DNA of 41,515 nt, taken from contig JAHJJH010000162.1 in assembly GCA_018823105.1 (NCBI GenBank), forward strand, positions 1 through 41,515, given 5' to 3'. Below are positions 10,601-17,859 of this stretch, piece after piece. Numbering within the stretch: position 1 is the stretch's first letter; the number at the start of each line of letters is the position of its first letter. The position numbers and the translations under genes were made by a program. The notes under the pieces are model-generated. The model did no database searches and was not told the DNA's origin. It was given only the letters and a program-made list of their open reading frames with translations. Source of the DNA: Verrucomicrobiota bacterium. GTDB taxonomy: Bacteria; Verrucomicrobiota; Kiritimatiellia; CAIQIC01; JAGNIJ01.

Positions 10601-12448
10601 CTTGACGCCAAGAGCAAAACCACCGCCTATCAATATGACCCGGTCGGCAACCTGACCAACATTGTTTATGCCTCCGATCCGCCGGTTTCTTTCGCCTACG
10701 ACGCCTTGAACCGGATGATGGGAATGGTGGACGGGATTGGGACCACCCTCTGGACCTATGCCGCCGGGTGCGGCGCCGTCGAATCCGTGGATGGACCTTT
10801 TGCAAACGACACGCTTTATTATGAACACGACCTCGGAAACCGTCTCCTTTCCGTGACCTCCGCGTTCTCCGCGGTTTCTTATTCCTATGATTTCTTTGAT
10901 CGTATTACCAATGTGGTTGCCGGAGACGGGCCGCCCACAGCCCGATATTCATATTTCGCCAACGGCCGCATGCCTTCCGAACTCCTCCGCGCCAACGGCA
11001 CCCGCACCCGCTACGAATACGATCTCCTCAATCGCTTAACCAACCTGGTTCATGAAACCGATGCCAGCGAAGTCCTTGCTTCCTATGCCTATGCTCTCAA
11101 TTCGGCTGATGAACGGACCGCTGTAACAATAGGTGGACCGGGCGCTCCGCGTACAGTCAATTACACCTACGACCCAATCGGCCAACTCATCTCCGCCCAA
11201 TCCGATCAACCCGGCCATTCCTTTGACTGCGCCTATGACCCCGCCGGCAACCCGGTTCTGCAAGACAATAATGGCTTCGTGGTGAACAACACTTTCAATA
11301 CTCTGAACCAGCACACCACCAACGCATGGTCAGGTTCGGTGACAGTATTGGGAACGGTGAACATTACGAACGGAACAGCGGCAGTAAACGGCTATTCCGC
11401 GCAGGTTCTCGCTAATGGAACTTTCGTTGCGACCAACCTGCCGGTTGCATCGGGGAGCAACGCATTTACAGCGATCCTCACCGATCCCTTTGGACGGACC
11501 TCAACGAGCCGTGTTTCTGTGATTGCCCAAAATCGAGTCTTCTCGTACGACCTCAATGGCTGCATGACCAATGACAACCAGTTTGTTTATGTTTTGGACG
11601 ACGCAGATCGGCTCGTTGAAGTCAAAAACTTGTCCGGAGATTCTCTGATGCAGTGCAGATACGACGGACTTGGTCGCAGACGCGAGCGGATTCTATGGGA
11701 AAACGGTGGAGGCAGCACGAATCGATACATCTACGACGGATGGCTGGTGGTGGCAGTCACAGACGGCTCCACGAACATATTGGAGCGCTACGTGCACGGT
11801 ATAGACTTTAGCGGCAGCCGCGAGGGAGCCGGAGGGATTGGCGGTATTTTGGCCTGCGCCGAGGGCGGCCAGTGGAGCTTTTTCCACCATGACGGCAATG
11901 GCAACATAACTTTGGTCACGGATTCCAACCAAAACGTGACGGCCTCTTTTGAATATGGTCCCTTCGGGACACCCCTGATCCAGCGTGGAAGCGGTCAGCC
12001 TCGCTATCGCTTCTCCTCGAAAGAATGGGACGGACCCGTTGGGCTGTACTACTACGGCTACAGATACTACAGCCCAAGCTTAGGGCGGTGGCTCTCGAGA
12101 GATCATGCCGCGGAGTCAGCGGGTGTAAACTTCTATTTAGCGGTAATGAATAATCCGGTTTCATTACTGGATGCATTGGGTTTAATAATCTGGATTCCCC
12201 CTCATGGGGATGTCGGGCACTGCGCAGGCAATCGAGTCTGCCTACCTCCGAATTACGGGTACGACAAATGCACGCCAGGTGATGAGCAACCGGTTGACTC
12301 TCCGTACGATGTCACATGTGACGATTGTAAAACAATGACTTGTCAAGATTACAAAACATGCTGGGAAATAGAATTTTGCTGCTATGAGGTCAAGGTTACG
12401 GTTACTGCGTGGCTTCCTGGGCCAACTCGGTGTGGGGACTGCCAATGA
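7625..12448 (+). CDS. Secreted RHS/YD-repeat protein with embedded CBM48-like domain and Cys-rich C-terminal tip
   Basis: 1607 aa. A signal peptide (residues 1-20, LALLIGTGFLFATAAQG) is followed by an N-terminal RHS-type region (FDVYSGSVGREVIDL). At about residues 233-315 lies an early-Ig/glycogen-recognition module (VLLAGTFNSWSG, GIYEYKFIARY, DPDNP). Then come many YD repeats (YDAAGRLL, YDPAGNL), an Ig-like segment near 1230-1290, and the RHS-associated core (PRYRFSSKEWDG to LGRWLSRD). The core ends in LDALGL, where related proteins usually have DPxGL. The last 87 residues form a unique tip with 11 cysteines and no family I recognise. RHS proteins build a shell that carries a variable tip. 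The signal peptide and cysteines argue for Sec export and disulfides. It is coupled by ATGA to genes on both sides. Confidence 0.9.
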   Translation: MKRLALLIGTGFLFATAAQGVTNDPPCGNPIKQLPPSNCTHNASSNPFDVYSGSVGREVIDLEPAHSVGTAPLRFARYHASRWDVNPGFDIAFEKPFGDGGNWRHRFLWTVLDNGTNSAGQKSIRIIYPYGFYGNFAKADSNATHLTYLASVHERVLEEGTNYFLIMLDGTRYHFTGWTNEAGRFYRMEGFSDPYSNQYQFAYTGGQLTEVIGPNTNLSLDFTYTTLTNSQPPGEIQFTFSDNTATQVLLAGTFNSWSGQDMTNSAGLWSCAVTLTNGIYEYKFIARYAGQTNDFWYSDPDNPLYTLPNSNSVALIQSNDWTSTLLTSVQGTDTRVVSYQYGQIWGTGIVHVVLTNASYGDGTCAAYTYYHPSEDWGRRPLLKTADDPMYVGPARAVRYIYQSNNLYPGQIYEERHLFTDQLLARLEMDGAQPLWRRVTKSDGATEDFIFGTNTGQRLAYTNAVGYSYRAEYYMAGDAEGMLWKESDPMSRTTTYSRTWDFGAVTIASNNILGVRQYIYTSNAEPFYLSAEIDEAGRTNAYTRDSCHRITRHDYPDGSYETFTYNDHGQILTHRRRDGGEWSYEYDERGRKILETDPDDATTTFGYDDYNRLTATTNALGYVTRQFNNWRGLVTNVVYADGTEEKTWYDLYGQPTQRLDRAGGLWSSFYDELGYLSVTRDPLDHEINYCHDVERRLLAISNAVGLVISNTYDGIGRKVRETYSTDNTYYEWHYDPDGVRTQFNRLTMPTTFTYTPEGRLRSVMDPLGRTMSYGYDLAGNRTHITNALGDVIIQTYDPADRVTSVRDCSGAVVSNVYDAGGRIVIRTDPNGITNEFMYDAAGRLLSSWRGGCLLQSNAYNTLGWLTASMDANVLARTNTYDAAGRLLRVYLPDDSFSENVYSNTFLVETVDRAGRQTLLLRDVMGRVTNQIDNADQTVHFTYDPAGSLTHLWDQNGNLTRFLYDAEGRQTAKIYADNSQYAYSYDAEGRLVSKLDAKSKTTAYQYDPVGNLTNIVYASDPPVSFAYDALNRMMGMVDGIGTTLWTYAAGCGAVESVDGPFANDTLYYEHDLGNRLLSVTSAFSAVSYSYDFFDRITNVVAGDGPPTARYSYFANGRMPSELLRANGTRTRYEYDLLNRLTNLVHETDASEVLASYAYALNSADERTAVTIGGPGAPRTVNYTYDPIGQLISAQSDQPGHSFDCAYDPAGNPVLQDNNGFVVNNTFNTLNQHTTNAWSGSVTVLGTVNITNGTAAVNGYSAQVLANGTFVATNLPVASGSNAFTAILTDPFGRTSTSRVSVIAQNRVFSYDLNGCMTNDNQFVYVLDDADRLVEVKNLSGDSLMQCRYDGLGRRRERILWENGGGSTNRYIYDGWLVVAVTDGSTNILERYVHGIDFSGSREGAGGIGGILACAEGGQWSFFHHDGNGNITLVTDSNQNVTASFEYGPFGTPLIQRGSGQPRYRFSSKEWDGPVGLYYYGYRYYSPSLGRWLSRDHAAESAGVNFYLAVMNNPVSLLDALGLIIWIPPHGDVGHCAGNRVCLPPNYGYDKCTPGDEQPVDSPYDVTCDDCKTMTCQDYKTCWEIEFCCYEVKVTVTAWLPGPTRCGDCQ

Positions 12449-13455
12449 CACACTATCTGTCCAGTTCTCGACGAGTTGCTGCCATTATATTGGTCGTATC
12501 CCCGCTCCAAGTGACGTGCGACGTACTTAATGGCAGCAGTGAGTCTTGGCCTTCTTCACCAGAACCTATTCTACAAGTAGAAATGGATGCTGTTCGAGAA
12601 GAGTATCTATCAGCGATATTGCCTCGGCCACGCAATGATTATATGAGCAAGTCCGTATCGGAAGAGCTAAGGCGTCGTCTCACTATTGTGGAAACAACTT
12701 GGCCTGACTATTTAAAATCACGATCTGATGCAATCGAATTTATCAAGACAGGACGGATTATTCTACTCAGCTACGCCCCTTTGAACTATGTTGAGAGAGC
12801 GTATGCGGCTGCACTTGACAAGCGCTTTGGAGTGGAAGTCGAAGAGTCTCCTGTGCCGATTACTGATATTCACCGCTGGATTTACATTTATGGTTTTAAT
12901 TCCATGATTAGAGAGTTCCTTTTATCCAAGCATAAGGAAGCTGATTTCTGGGTTCTACGCTCTGCAATAGTAAGGGGTTTCGGCTTCCCAGACTCCGTTT
13001 GTCGTAGCGAGTTCTTTGTTCCCTATCGCTTTGCGTTTCGAGCAGCTAATATAGATATACAGTCTTATAAACCGAACGCCGTGGGTTTTGATAACATTTC
13101 TCCTGTAGGGAACAAGGCGGACATGGAGATATTGCATAACAAATATCTAACAACGGAAGGAGTCAGCAGAAGGGGGGATATGTTCAAATCTCTTGCCTAT
13201 AACATAGGCAAATGTCGGTTCTTAGGCATAGGCTGCAGCACCGTCACTGTTGTTGATTATTTGGGGCAGCCCGACCGGAAAGTGAAATGCGGAGAAGTTA
13301 CTATCTATGAATATGGCTATTATGACTCTCAATCAAGTAGTCAAGCTGTTGTGTGGGTGCTTACTACAAATGAGTTGATCGCGGGGGTTACATTCCTTCC
13401 GATAATAACCCCATCGCAAAATGGGGATGGGGTCAGCCCCAAAAATAAAGAATAA
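12445..13455 (+). CDS. Exported partner of the first RHS tip, BamE-like C-terminal domain (candidate immunity protein)
   Basis: About 336 aa, starting at ATG 12445 and overlapping the RHS stop (ATGA); the track start at 12409 lies inside the RHS gene. The N-terminus (RRVAAIILVVSPLQVTC) looks like a signal peptide. The middle is rich in charged helices. The last 80 residues (IGKCRFLGIGCS, VVDYLGQPDRKV, then a short strand pattern) resemble the small BamE/SmpA-like fold. Base composition is clearly AT-richer than the housekeeping genes. Its place directly after a variable RHS tip is where cognate immunity genes normally sit. Immunity function is inferred from that position and is not shown by a known immunity family. 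Confidence 0.75.
   Translation: MTHYLSSSRRVAAIILVVSPLQVTCDVLNGSSESWPSSPEPILQVEMDAVREEYLSAILPRPRNDYMSKSVSEELRRRLTIVETTWPDYLKSRSDAIEFIKTGRIILLSYAPLNYVERAYAAALDKRFGVEVEESPVPITDIHRWIYIYGFNSMIREFLLSKHKEADFWVLRSAIVRGFGFPDSVCRSEFFVPYRFAFRAANIDIQSYKPNAVGFDNISPVGNKADMEILHNKYLTTEGVSRRGDMFKSLAYNIGKCRFLGIGCSTVTVVDYLGQPDRKVKCGEVTIYEYGYYDSQSSSQAVVWVLTTNELIAGVTFLPIITPSQNGDGVSPKNKE
13420..13441. repeat. Short palindromic repeat at the RHS partner/orphan junction
   Basis: TGGGG-TCAG-CCCCA (13428-13441) is a small perfect hairpin, preceded by a further G-run with a CCCCATCGC partner upstream at about 13409. It overlaps the final codons of the partner gene (the NGDGVSPKNKE end) and lies 15 bases before the orphan RHS core. 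Small repeats of this style are common between genes in such genomes. Here it marks a likely recombination joint. Confidence 0.4.
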
Positions 13456-14517
13456 TTGAAGACCAACATCTACACCGCCCTACGCACGGACCCCTTCGGC
13501 CGCGTCGCCACTAGCGCCGTCTCCGTGGTCGCCCAAAATCGGAGTTACGGCTACGATGCCAATGGAAACATGACCAACGACGGCCAATTTGCATACGCAT
13601 GGGACGACTCCGATCGTTTAACAGAAGTTCGCAAAGGCGACGAAGTGGTGATGACCTGCCGCTATGACGGCCTCGGCCGCCGGAGAGAAAGAATTGTAGC
13701 CAACGGCGTTGACGGTGGCCCTTCGACCAACCGCTACATCTACAACGGCTGGCTCGTAACCACCATCTTTGATGGCTCGACCAACGTTCTCGAAACCTAT
13801 ACCCATGGCCCCGACCTCTCCGGCACAGTCGGCGGCGCGGGAGGGATTGGTGGCATTTTAAGTTGCAGCAGCGGTTTTGTACGCCGCTTTTTCCATTTCG
13901 ATGGAAATGGAAACGTCATTATAATCACCGACACCAACCAAGCCGTGGCCGCTACTATCGAGTTTGGGCCCTTCGGCACGCTTCTAGCCCACTCCGGCAA
14001 CTATCAACCGCGATATCGGTTCTCCTCAAAGGAATGGGATGAATCAACCTCTTTGTACTACTACGGCCACAGATTTTATTCCCCAGTATTGGGTCGTTGG
14101 CTCAATCGCGACCAAATTGGAGAATCAAAAGCCTTGGACCTTTACAGATTTTGTTTTAATAGCACGCCCATTCGAATTGATCCTCTTGGATTAGAGGACG
14201 TGCTTGTAGAGTCTATCTGGTACGAGCGTCGTTGCATTGAACTGACCTGCTGGCTTGTCGTTAACTGTGGCATCGATCCGTGGCCTTGTGTTATTCCCAA
14301 TCCAATTTACGGCGACTTGGCTCCACATTTGTGCCCATGGTGGCCGACGGAGGAGAAAGGCGTTCGAAACAAGTATGCAAGTTTCAAATGTCCTGAGTAT
14401 ATAGATTCTCCTCGACCAATTACAAGGTGGAGTAATAGAGACATCCAATGGAGCGAATGGCAGGTGTGCTACGACTATGAAGTTGTTTTCAAATATAATT
14501 ATCGAGAGAAAAAGTGA
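13456..14517 (+). CDS. Orphan RHS core with alternative Cys-rich tip (spare C-terminal cassette)
   Basis: 353 codons open from a TTG that directly follows the previous stop (TAATTG). There is no signal peptide and no ribosome site. The first 245 residues repeat the end of the main RHS protein almost motif for motif: TDPFGR, YDGLGRRRERI, TNRYIY, GGAGGIGGIL, PRYRFSSKEWD, LGRWLNRDQ. They begin exactly inside the Ig-like segment of the main protein and end in an intact IDPLGL. After that junction comes a different tip of 107 aa with 7 cysteines and many tryptophans, unlike the first tip. By eye the two cores differ at roughly a third of bases, so this is not a fresh duplication. It is most likely a stored tip usable by recombination, and may be poorly translated where it is. 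Confidence 0.8.
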   Translation: MKTNIYTALRTDPFGRVATSAVSVVAQNRSYGYDANGNMTNDGQFAYAWDDSDRLTEVRKGDEVVMTCRYDGLGRRRERIVANGVDGGPSTNRYIYNGWLVTTIFDGSTNVLETYTHGPDLSGTVGGAGGIGGILSCSSGFVRRFFHFDGNGNVIIITDTNQAVAATIEFGPFGTLLAHSGNYQPRYRFSSKEWDESTSLYYYGHRFYSPVLGRWLNRDQIGESKALDLYRFCFNSTPIRIDPLGLEDVLVESIWYERRCIELTCWLVVNCGIDPWPCVIPNPIYGDLAPHLCPWWPTEEKGVRNKYASFKCPEYIDSPRPITRWSNRDIQWSEWQVCYDYEVVFKYNYREKK

Positions 14518-15164
14518 TGCAAAAAGAAATACCTTCCATAAAAAGACACATCAGTGTTGCTGTGATTAACATCCTTGTATTAATAATAGGTTTCGCGTTT
14601 GGCAAATACTCTTGTTATACGGCACTTAAATATACTATATCACGTCGTCATTCCCTGGAATCTGGCCTAGGTACTGGGAAATATGATTTCTACTATATGA
14701 ATGCCGACGATAGGCAGGCATGGGGCGAAATAGAAAAGGCTCTTTTTAAGTCCAGCGACATTGATCTTCTTAACAAGATATTTGCTATTACGGAAGGGGA
14801 TGTTGACCTTCAGGTCATTCCACTCACATCGATAGAGCCCATTGAGGGCGTCGTTGTTCTGATCTCATTACGAAATAATTCGGATCGGAAGATTACAATA
14901 CTTGAGCCAAAACTTACTATGCTTTCCGCTCCTTATTCTACAACTCTCCGTTATGCCATTAGTTGTAACTTAGATGGGGCGACCTGGTGCCGAATCCTGG
15001 CCCCAGGCGCGGCGTATTATCATCCTGTATGGCTTAGTCTTGAAAAGAACAGGCACTACAAGGCCGTGTTTTCGTTAGCTATTCCGCACTTTCTGTGTAT
15101 TACGCCCCTCGATTACGATGCTCGAGCCGTTGCCCAGTCAGAATGTGAATTCAGCGTGCAGTAG
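14517..15164 (+). CDS. Membrane-anchored partner of the orphan RHS tip (candidate immunity protein)
   Basis: 215 aa. The ATG at 14517 overlaps the orphan stop as TGATG; a GTG at 14514 is the alternative start. Residues about 11-34 (ISVAVINILVLIIGFAFGKY) form one transmembrane anchor. The rest is presumably outside the cytoplasm and ends in beta-rich sequence (VVVLISLRNNSDRKITI) that looks Ig-like. No family is recognised, and it shares no clear motif with the first partner. It is strongly AT-richer than the surrounding genome, as is usual for tip/immunity cargo. Position directly after the second tip suggests a cognate immunity or accessory protein. A terminator follows 130 bases later. Confidence 0.75.
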   Translation: MQKEIPSIKRHISVAVINILVLIIGFAFGKYSCYTALKYTISRRHSLESGLGTGKYDFYYMNADDRQAWGEIEKALFKSSDIDLLNKIFAITEGDVDLQVIPLTSIEPIEGVVVLISLRNNSDRKITILEPKLTMLSAPYSTTLRYAISCNLDGATWCRILAPGAAYYHPVWLSLEKNRHYKAVFSLAIPHFLCITPLDYDARAVAQSECEFSVQ

Positions 15165-15294
15165 AGGAAGGGATTTAAGGGGGTGGCACGTCTTCACAAT
15201 TATCAAATGTCTGGCCACGACTCCATGAAATGTGAATACTCCTTCATTCGTCTTCCATAGCTCGATAAAGCCCATGCCGTAGTGGCCTTTTCCA

Positions 15295-15318
15295 CCCCGC
15301 TTTCGCGGGGCTTTTTTT
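15295..15318 (+). terminator. Rho-independent terminator of the RHS island
   Basis: CCCCGC-TTTC-GCGGGG (15295-15310), a six-base-pair GC stem, is followed by C and seven T residues. It closes the transcript after the second partner gene. Confidence 0.75.
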
Positions 15319-15433
15319 CGCTCTCCGCCCTCCGCCTTTTCCTGTTCGATTCTGCTTCTCGTGCTCTCCCGACCCCGGGGTCGGGACCGTTCTTTTCCTT
15401 TCGTTTTTATCCCGCCTCGCCGAGCCCCATTTG

Positions 15434-15497
15434 CCGTCCGTTGCGTTTGCTCATGGCCTTGGCGGGTCAAGGGGGTGAAGCAAACGCAGACGGACGG
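15434..15497. repeat. Inverted repeat with 18-base arms
   Basis: CCGTCCGTTGCGTTTGCT (15434-15451) faces AGCAAACGCAGACGGACGG (15479-15497), complementary except for one bulged base, with a 27-base loop. There is no T-run after it, so it is not a standard terminator. It is the main structured element in the 454-base gap 15165-15618, which otherwise holds only the terminator and a doubtful ORF. Confidence 0.6.
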
Positions 15498-15618
15498 ACA
15501 AGCAGCGTGTCGGGAATGAAAACCAAAGTCAGAAAGGAAAAGAACATGAGCACCACGAAGAAGAATCGGGAAAAGGCGGCGGCGGGAGCGGAAGCACCGC
15601 ACCGGTCCGTCCAATCAG

Positions 15619-16419
15619 CTAAAGGCCCAGCAGCCGCGCGGCGTTGTCGTGGAACACGGCCGCAAGTTCGGCCTCGTCCAAGCCTGTCTTTTCCAGCAGC
15701 GCGATCTCGGGGCCCTGTTCGGCCCAAGGTGAATCCGTCCCGAACATGACCCGTTCGATCCCGTGCCGCCGCGCCATGCGCGCAAAATCGGGCGCCGGCA
15801 GCCAGGAGAGCGTGAAGGAGGTTTCCAGCCAGACCGATTTCCCGATCAGGTGGCGGGCCACCTCGTCCCACATCTTGAAGCCGCCGAAATGCGCCGCCAC
15901 CATGACGAGATCCGGAACCCGCTCCAGCACGCGAGCCAGTCGCTCCGGGGGCCCGTGAACAGGCGGCGGGAGTCCGATGTCTACACCAGCGTGAAAAAAA
16001 GCGATCAGGCCGACCTCGGCCATTTTCCGGTAAATCGGGAACATGCGCTCCTCGTCCACGAAAAACGACTGGTAGTCAGGGTGAAACTTGATCCCCTTGA
16101 TCCCGCCCCTGGCCAGGCGCTCGATCTCGGCCTCGGGGTCCGCATACCCCGGGTGCAGGGTGCCGAAGTGGATGAGGTCCGGGTGCCGCGCCCCCATGAC
16201 GAAGGTATTGATGCTGGGCGTCTGCGCCGGGCGGGTCGAGACCGGCTGGGTTACGCTGAAGGCAATGCCGTTCGCCCGCATCGAGGCCCGGAGTCCCGCC
16301 GCCGTGCCGTCCAGGAAGGCCGTTTCCCCCGATTTGCCCACCAGCTGCTGGATCGCCCGCGCGGCCAGGTCGTCCGGGAAAATATGCGTGTGCACGTCTA
16401 TAATCTTACGCTGTCTCAT
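15619..16419 (-). CDS. Metal-dependent hydrolase, amidohydrolase family 2 / TatD-like TIM barrel
   Basis: 266 aa from ATG 16419, which follows a GAGGTCGAG ribosome site; the 13 extra residues in the track ORF look unlikely. The TIM-barrel metal motifs are in order: IDVHTHIF (HxH), KGIKFHPDYQ, AFFHAGVDIG, MVAAHFGG and MFGTDSPW with the C-terminal catalytic Asp. This order matches the amidohydrolase-2 family, which includes small decarboxylases and lactone or amide hydrolases. The substrate cannot be read from sequence. It stands alone on the minus strand between the RHS island and a small zinc-ribbon gene. Confidence 0.88.
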   Translation of the reverse strand: MRQRKIIDVHTHIFPDDLAARAIQQLVGKSGETAFLDGTAAGLRASMRANGIAFSVTQPVSTRPAQTPSINTFVMGARHPDLIHFGTLHPGYADPEAEIERLARGGIKGIKFHPDYQSFFVDEERMFPIYRKMAEVGLIAFFHAGVDIGLPPPVHGPPERLARVLERVPDLVMVAAHFGGFKMWDEVARHLIGKSVWLETSFTLSWLPAPDFARMARRHGIERVMFGTDSPWAEQGPEIALLEKTGLDEAELAAVFHDNAARLLGL

Positions 16420-16585
16420 CTCGACCTCGCTTCGCAAGCTTCCGCCGTGCGCCGTCAAGACTTGGGTGCCGACGCATGGTTTTCAAGCAGAAAAGAACGC
16501 CGGCGGCTTGCATTATGGAGCCGTTCGTGTCACAAGTTAGTAATGACTGCACGCTCGCCGCTGGCGAGCCGACAGGTTTTTAATT

Positions 16586-16774
16586 ATGGGCCTCCAGGAT
16601 ACGAACTCGAAAAACTCCGCGGAGTTGATGTACATCAAGTGCGCCTCCTGCGGCAAGTGGATGGACGTGAAGCCCGGGGAGATGAACAAGGTGAGCCACG
16701 GAATCTGCCCGGCCTGCTTCAAGAGGGAAATGGCGAAATTGAAGGACCCACCCCCTACCGGGCGACCTCTGTAG
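16586..16774 (+). CDS. Small zinc-ribbon-like protein with SHGICP motif
   Basis: 62 aa. Two cysteine pairs (IKCASCGKW near residue 19 and GICPACF near residue 40) could bind one zinc. The VSHGICPACF stretch matches the short Cys motif often found at the very end of histidine kinases and response regulators (CxxCK...SHGICPxC). Here it stands alone as a tiny protein. A perfect hairpin (GCTCGCC-GCT-GGCGAGC, 16553-16569) lies just upstream, and only a weak AGG serves as ribosome site. The 3' end overlaps the converging gene by 20 bases. Function is unknown; a regulatory metal-binding module is possible. Confidence 0.65.
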   Translation: MGLQDTNSKNSAELMYIKCASCGKWMDVKPGEMNKVSHGICPACFKREMAKLKDPPPTGRPL

Positions 16775-17705
16775 CAAAGTTGTGCGTGATGTAGTCGGGC
16801 AGCCACGGCGAGTAGGCGGTGTATCGCGACGGAAGGTTGGTGACGGTCGCTTCCGTGGCCGTGATCTCCCTGGCGCCCGGCACGGTTTCCATGATCCAGC
16901 CGTCCTTGATCTTCAACTGCGGCGGTTCGCTCCCCCCGGCGTACACGAGTTCAAATATCAGCGTTCGGGAAGCTTCGCCGAAGCGGTAGAAACTCGATTT
17001 CAGCCCGGCTTCCGAGACTTTAAGAAAGCGGTCGAACCGGTCCGGGCCCAGCGTGATTTCCATCGCCGCGTACATGTCCTCCCGCAGCATCTCCCCGTGC
17101 TCCACGAAGGGCGGGATGTGCAGGATGACCTTGTCCGGCCGGGGGCTGGTGACCGTCAGCAGGGCGGCCTCAATCTCGGTCAGGTAGGCCCGCGCGTAGG
17201 CGAAGATATCGTTGATTTTCTGCTCTTCCTCGGGGGTCACCTTGATGAGAGAGGCCGCCTCCGGATTGAGGGTGTAGTCCTCCGTGACGGGCGGCACCTG
17301 GAGCCGGGCCATGATGGATTCGGGCAGCGGATACTTCCCCTTGAAGTTCGTCAGGACCCAGTTCAGCACCCCCACGAGCCGGCCGCGCAGGTCCTTCACT
17401 TCGCCGGCCAGCCGCCGGTTCTCCGCCTCCAGCGCGCGCAACCGCTCATCGGCCGCGTCGGACCAGGAGCGCGGCGCCGGCGCCTCCGGCCGGGCGCGGA
17501 CGGAATCCGCTCCGCTCCGCAGGGAGGGGGAACGTTCCAACGTTCCGGCAGGAACCGCAACGGTCGTCACGGCCCGGGCGGGAACCTCCCGGCCCCAGTC
17601 AAACCAGCCCAGCGAGACCCCCACCAGCAGGCCAAACAGACCGCCCGCCGCCAGCAGGATCAGGCCCGCGATACCCGCCGCTCTTTTCATGTAAAACGGG
17701 TTCAT
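16755..17705 (-). CDS. Membrane-anchored coiled-coil protein of unknown function
   Basis: About 316 aa from ATG 17705 (MNPFYMKRAAG); ATG 17690 is also possible, and the track start at 17861 adds an unlikely leader. One N-terminal helix (IAGLILLAAGGLFGLLVGV) anchors it. Residues about 85-115 (ERLRALEAENRRLAGEVKDL) form a coiled coil. The C-terminal 200 residues include a helical part (PEEEQKINDIFAYARAYL) and a beta-rich part near FELVYAGG. I recognise no family. It diverges from the glutathione peroxidase gene, with about 150 bases between the two starts. Confidence 0.7.
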   Translation of the reverse strand: MNPFYMKRAAGIAGLILLAAGGLFGLLVGVSLGWFDWGREVPARAVTTVAVPAGTLERSPSLRSGADSVRARPEAPAPRSWSDAADERLRALEAENRRLAGEVKDLRGRLVGVLNWVLTNFKGKYPLPESIMARLQVPPVTEDYTLNPEAASLIKVTPEEEQKINDIFAYARAYLTEIEAALLTVTSPRPDKVILHIPPFVEHGEMLREDMYAAMEITLGPDRFDRFLKVSEAGLKSSFYRFGEASRTLIFELVYAGGSEPPQLKIKDGWIMETVPGAREITATEATVTNLPSRYTAYSPWLPDYITHNFATEVAR

Positions 17706-17859
17706 CCGAGGTTTCAATTTATAACGAGGCCGCGTGGAAGCCAAGCCCGCACTGCGGACCTCGAATCCAGGCTCGAAACAATGATCGGCGGCGGCGCGCG
17801 GGGCCGTCCTGTTTGCATTTCCCGCCAATTGATTTATCTTCGGTCCGTGGGAGAAAAAC

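Noticed and set aside
13456-14517. Frameshifted second half of one long RHS gene
   Set aside because: The orphan repeats the core already present at the end of the first RHS gene and is separated from it by a complete partner gene. It is an extra cassette, not the continuation of a broken gene.
15516-15749. Short ORF starting MKTKVRKEKN or MSTTKKNREK with an AAAGGAAAA site
   Set aside because: The start looks good, but after about 35 codons the frame runs antisense through the 3' end of the hydrolase gene and ends in Arg/Pro-rich shadow sequence. At most it is a truncated gene.
16459-16585. tRNA or small RNA gene
   Set aside because: Only one short hairpin is present; there is no cloverleaf and no clear promoter.
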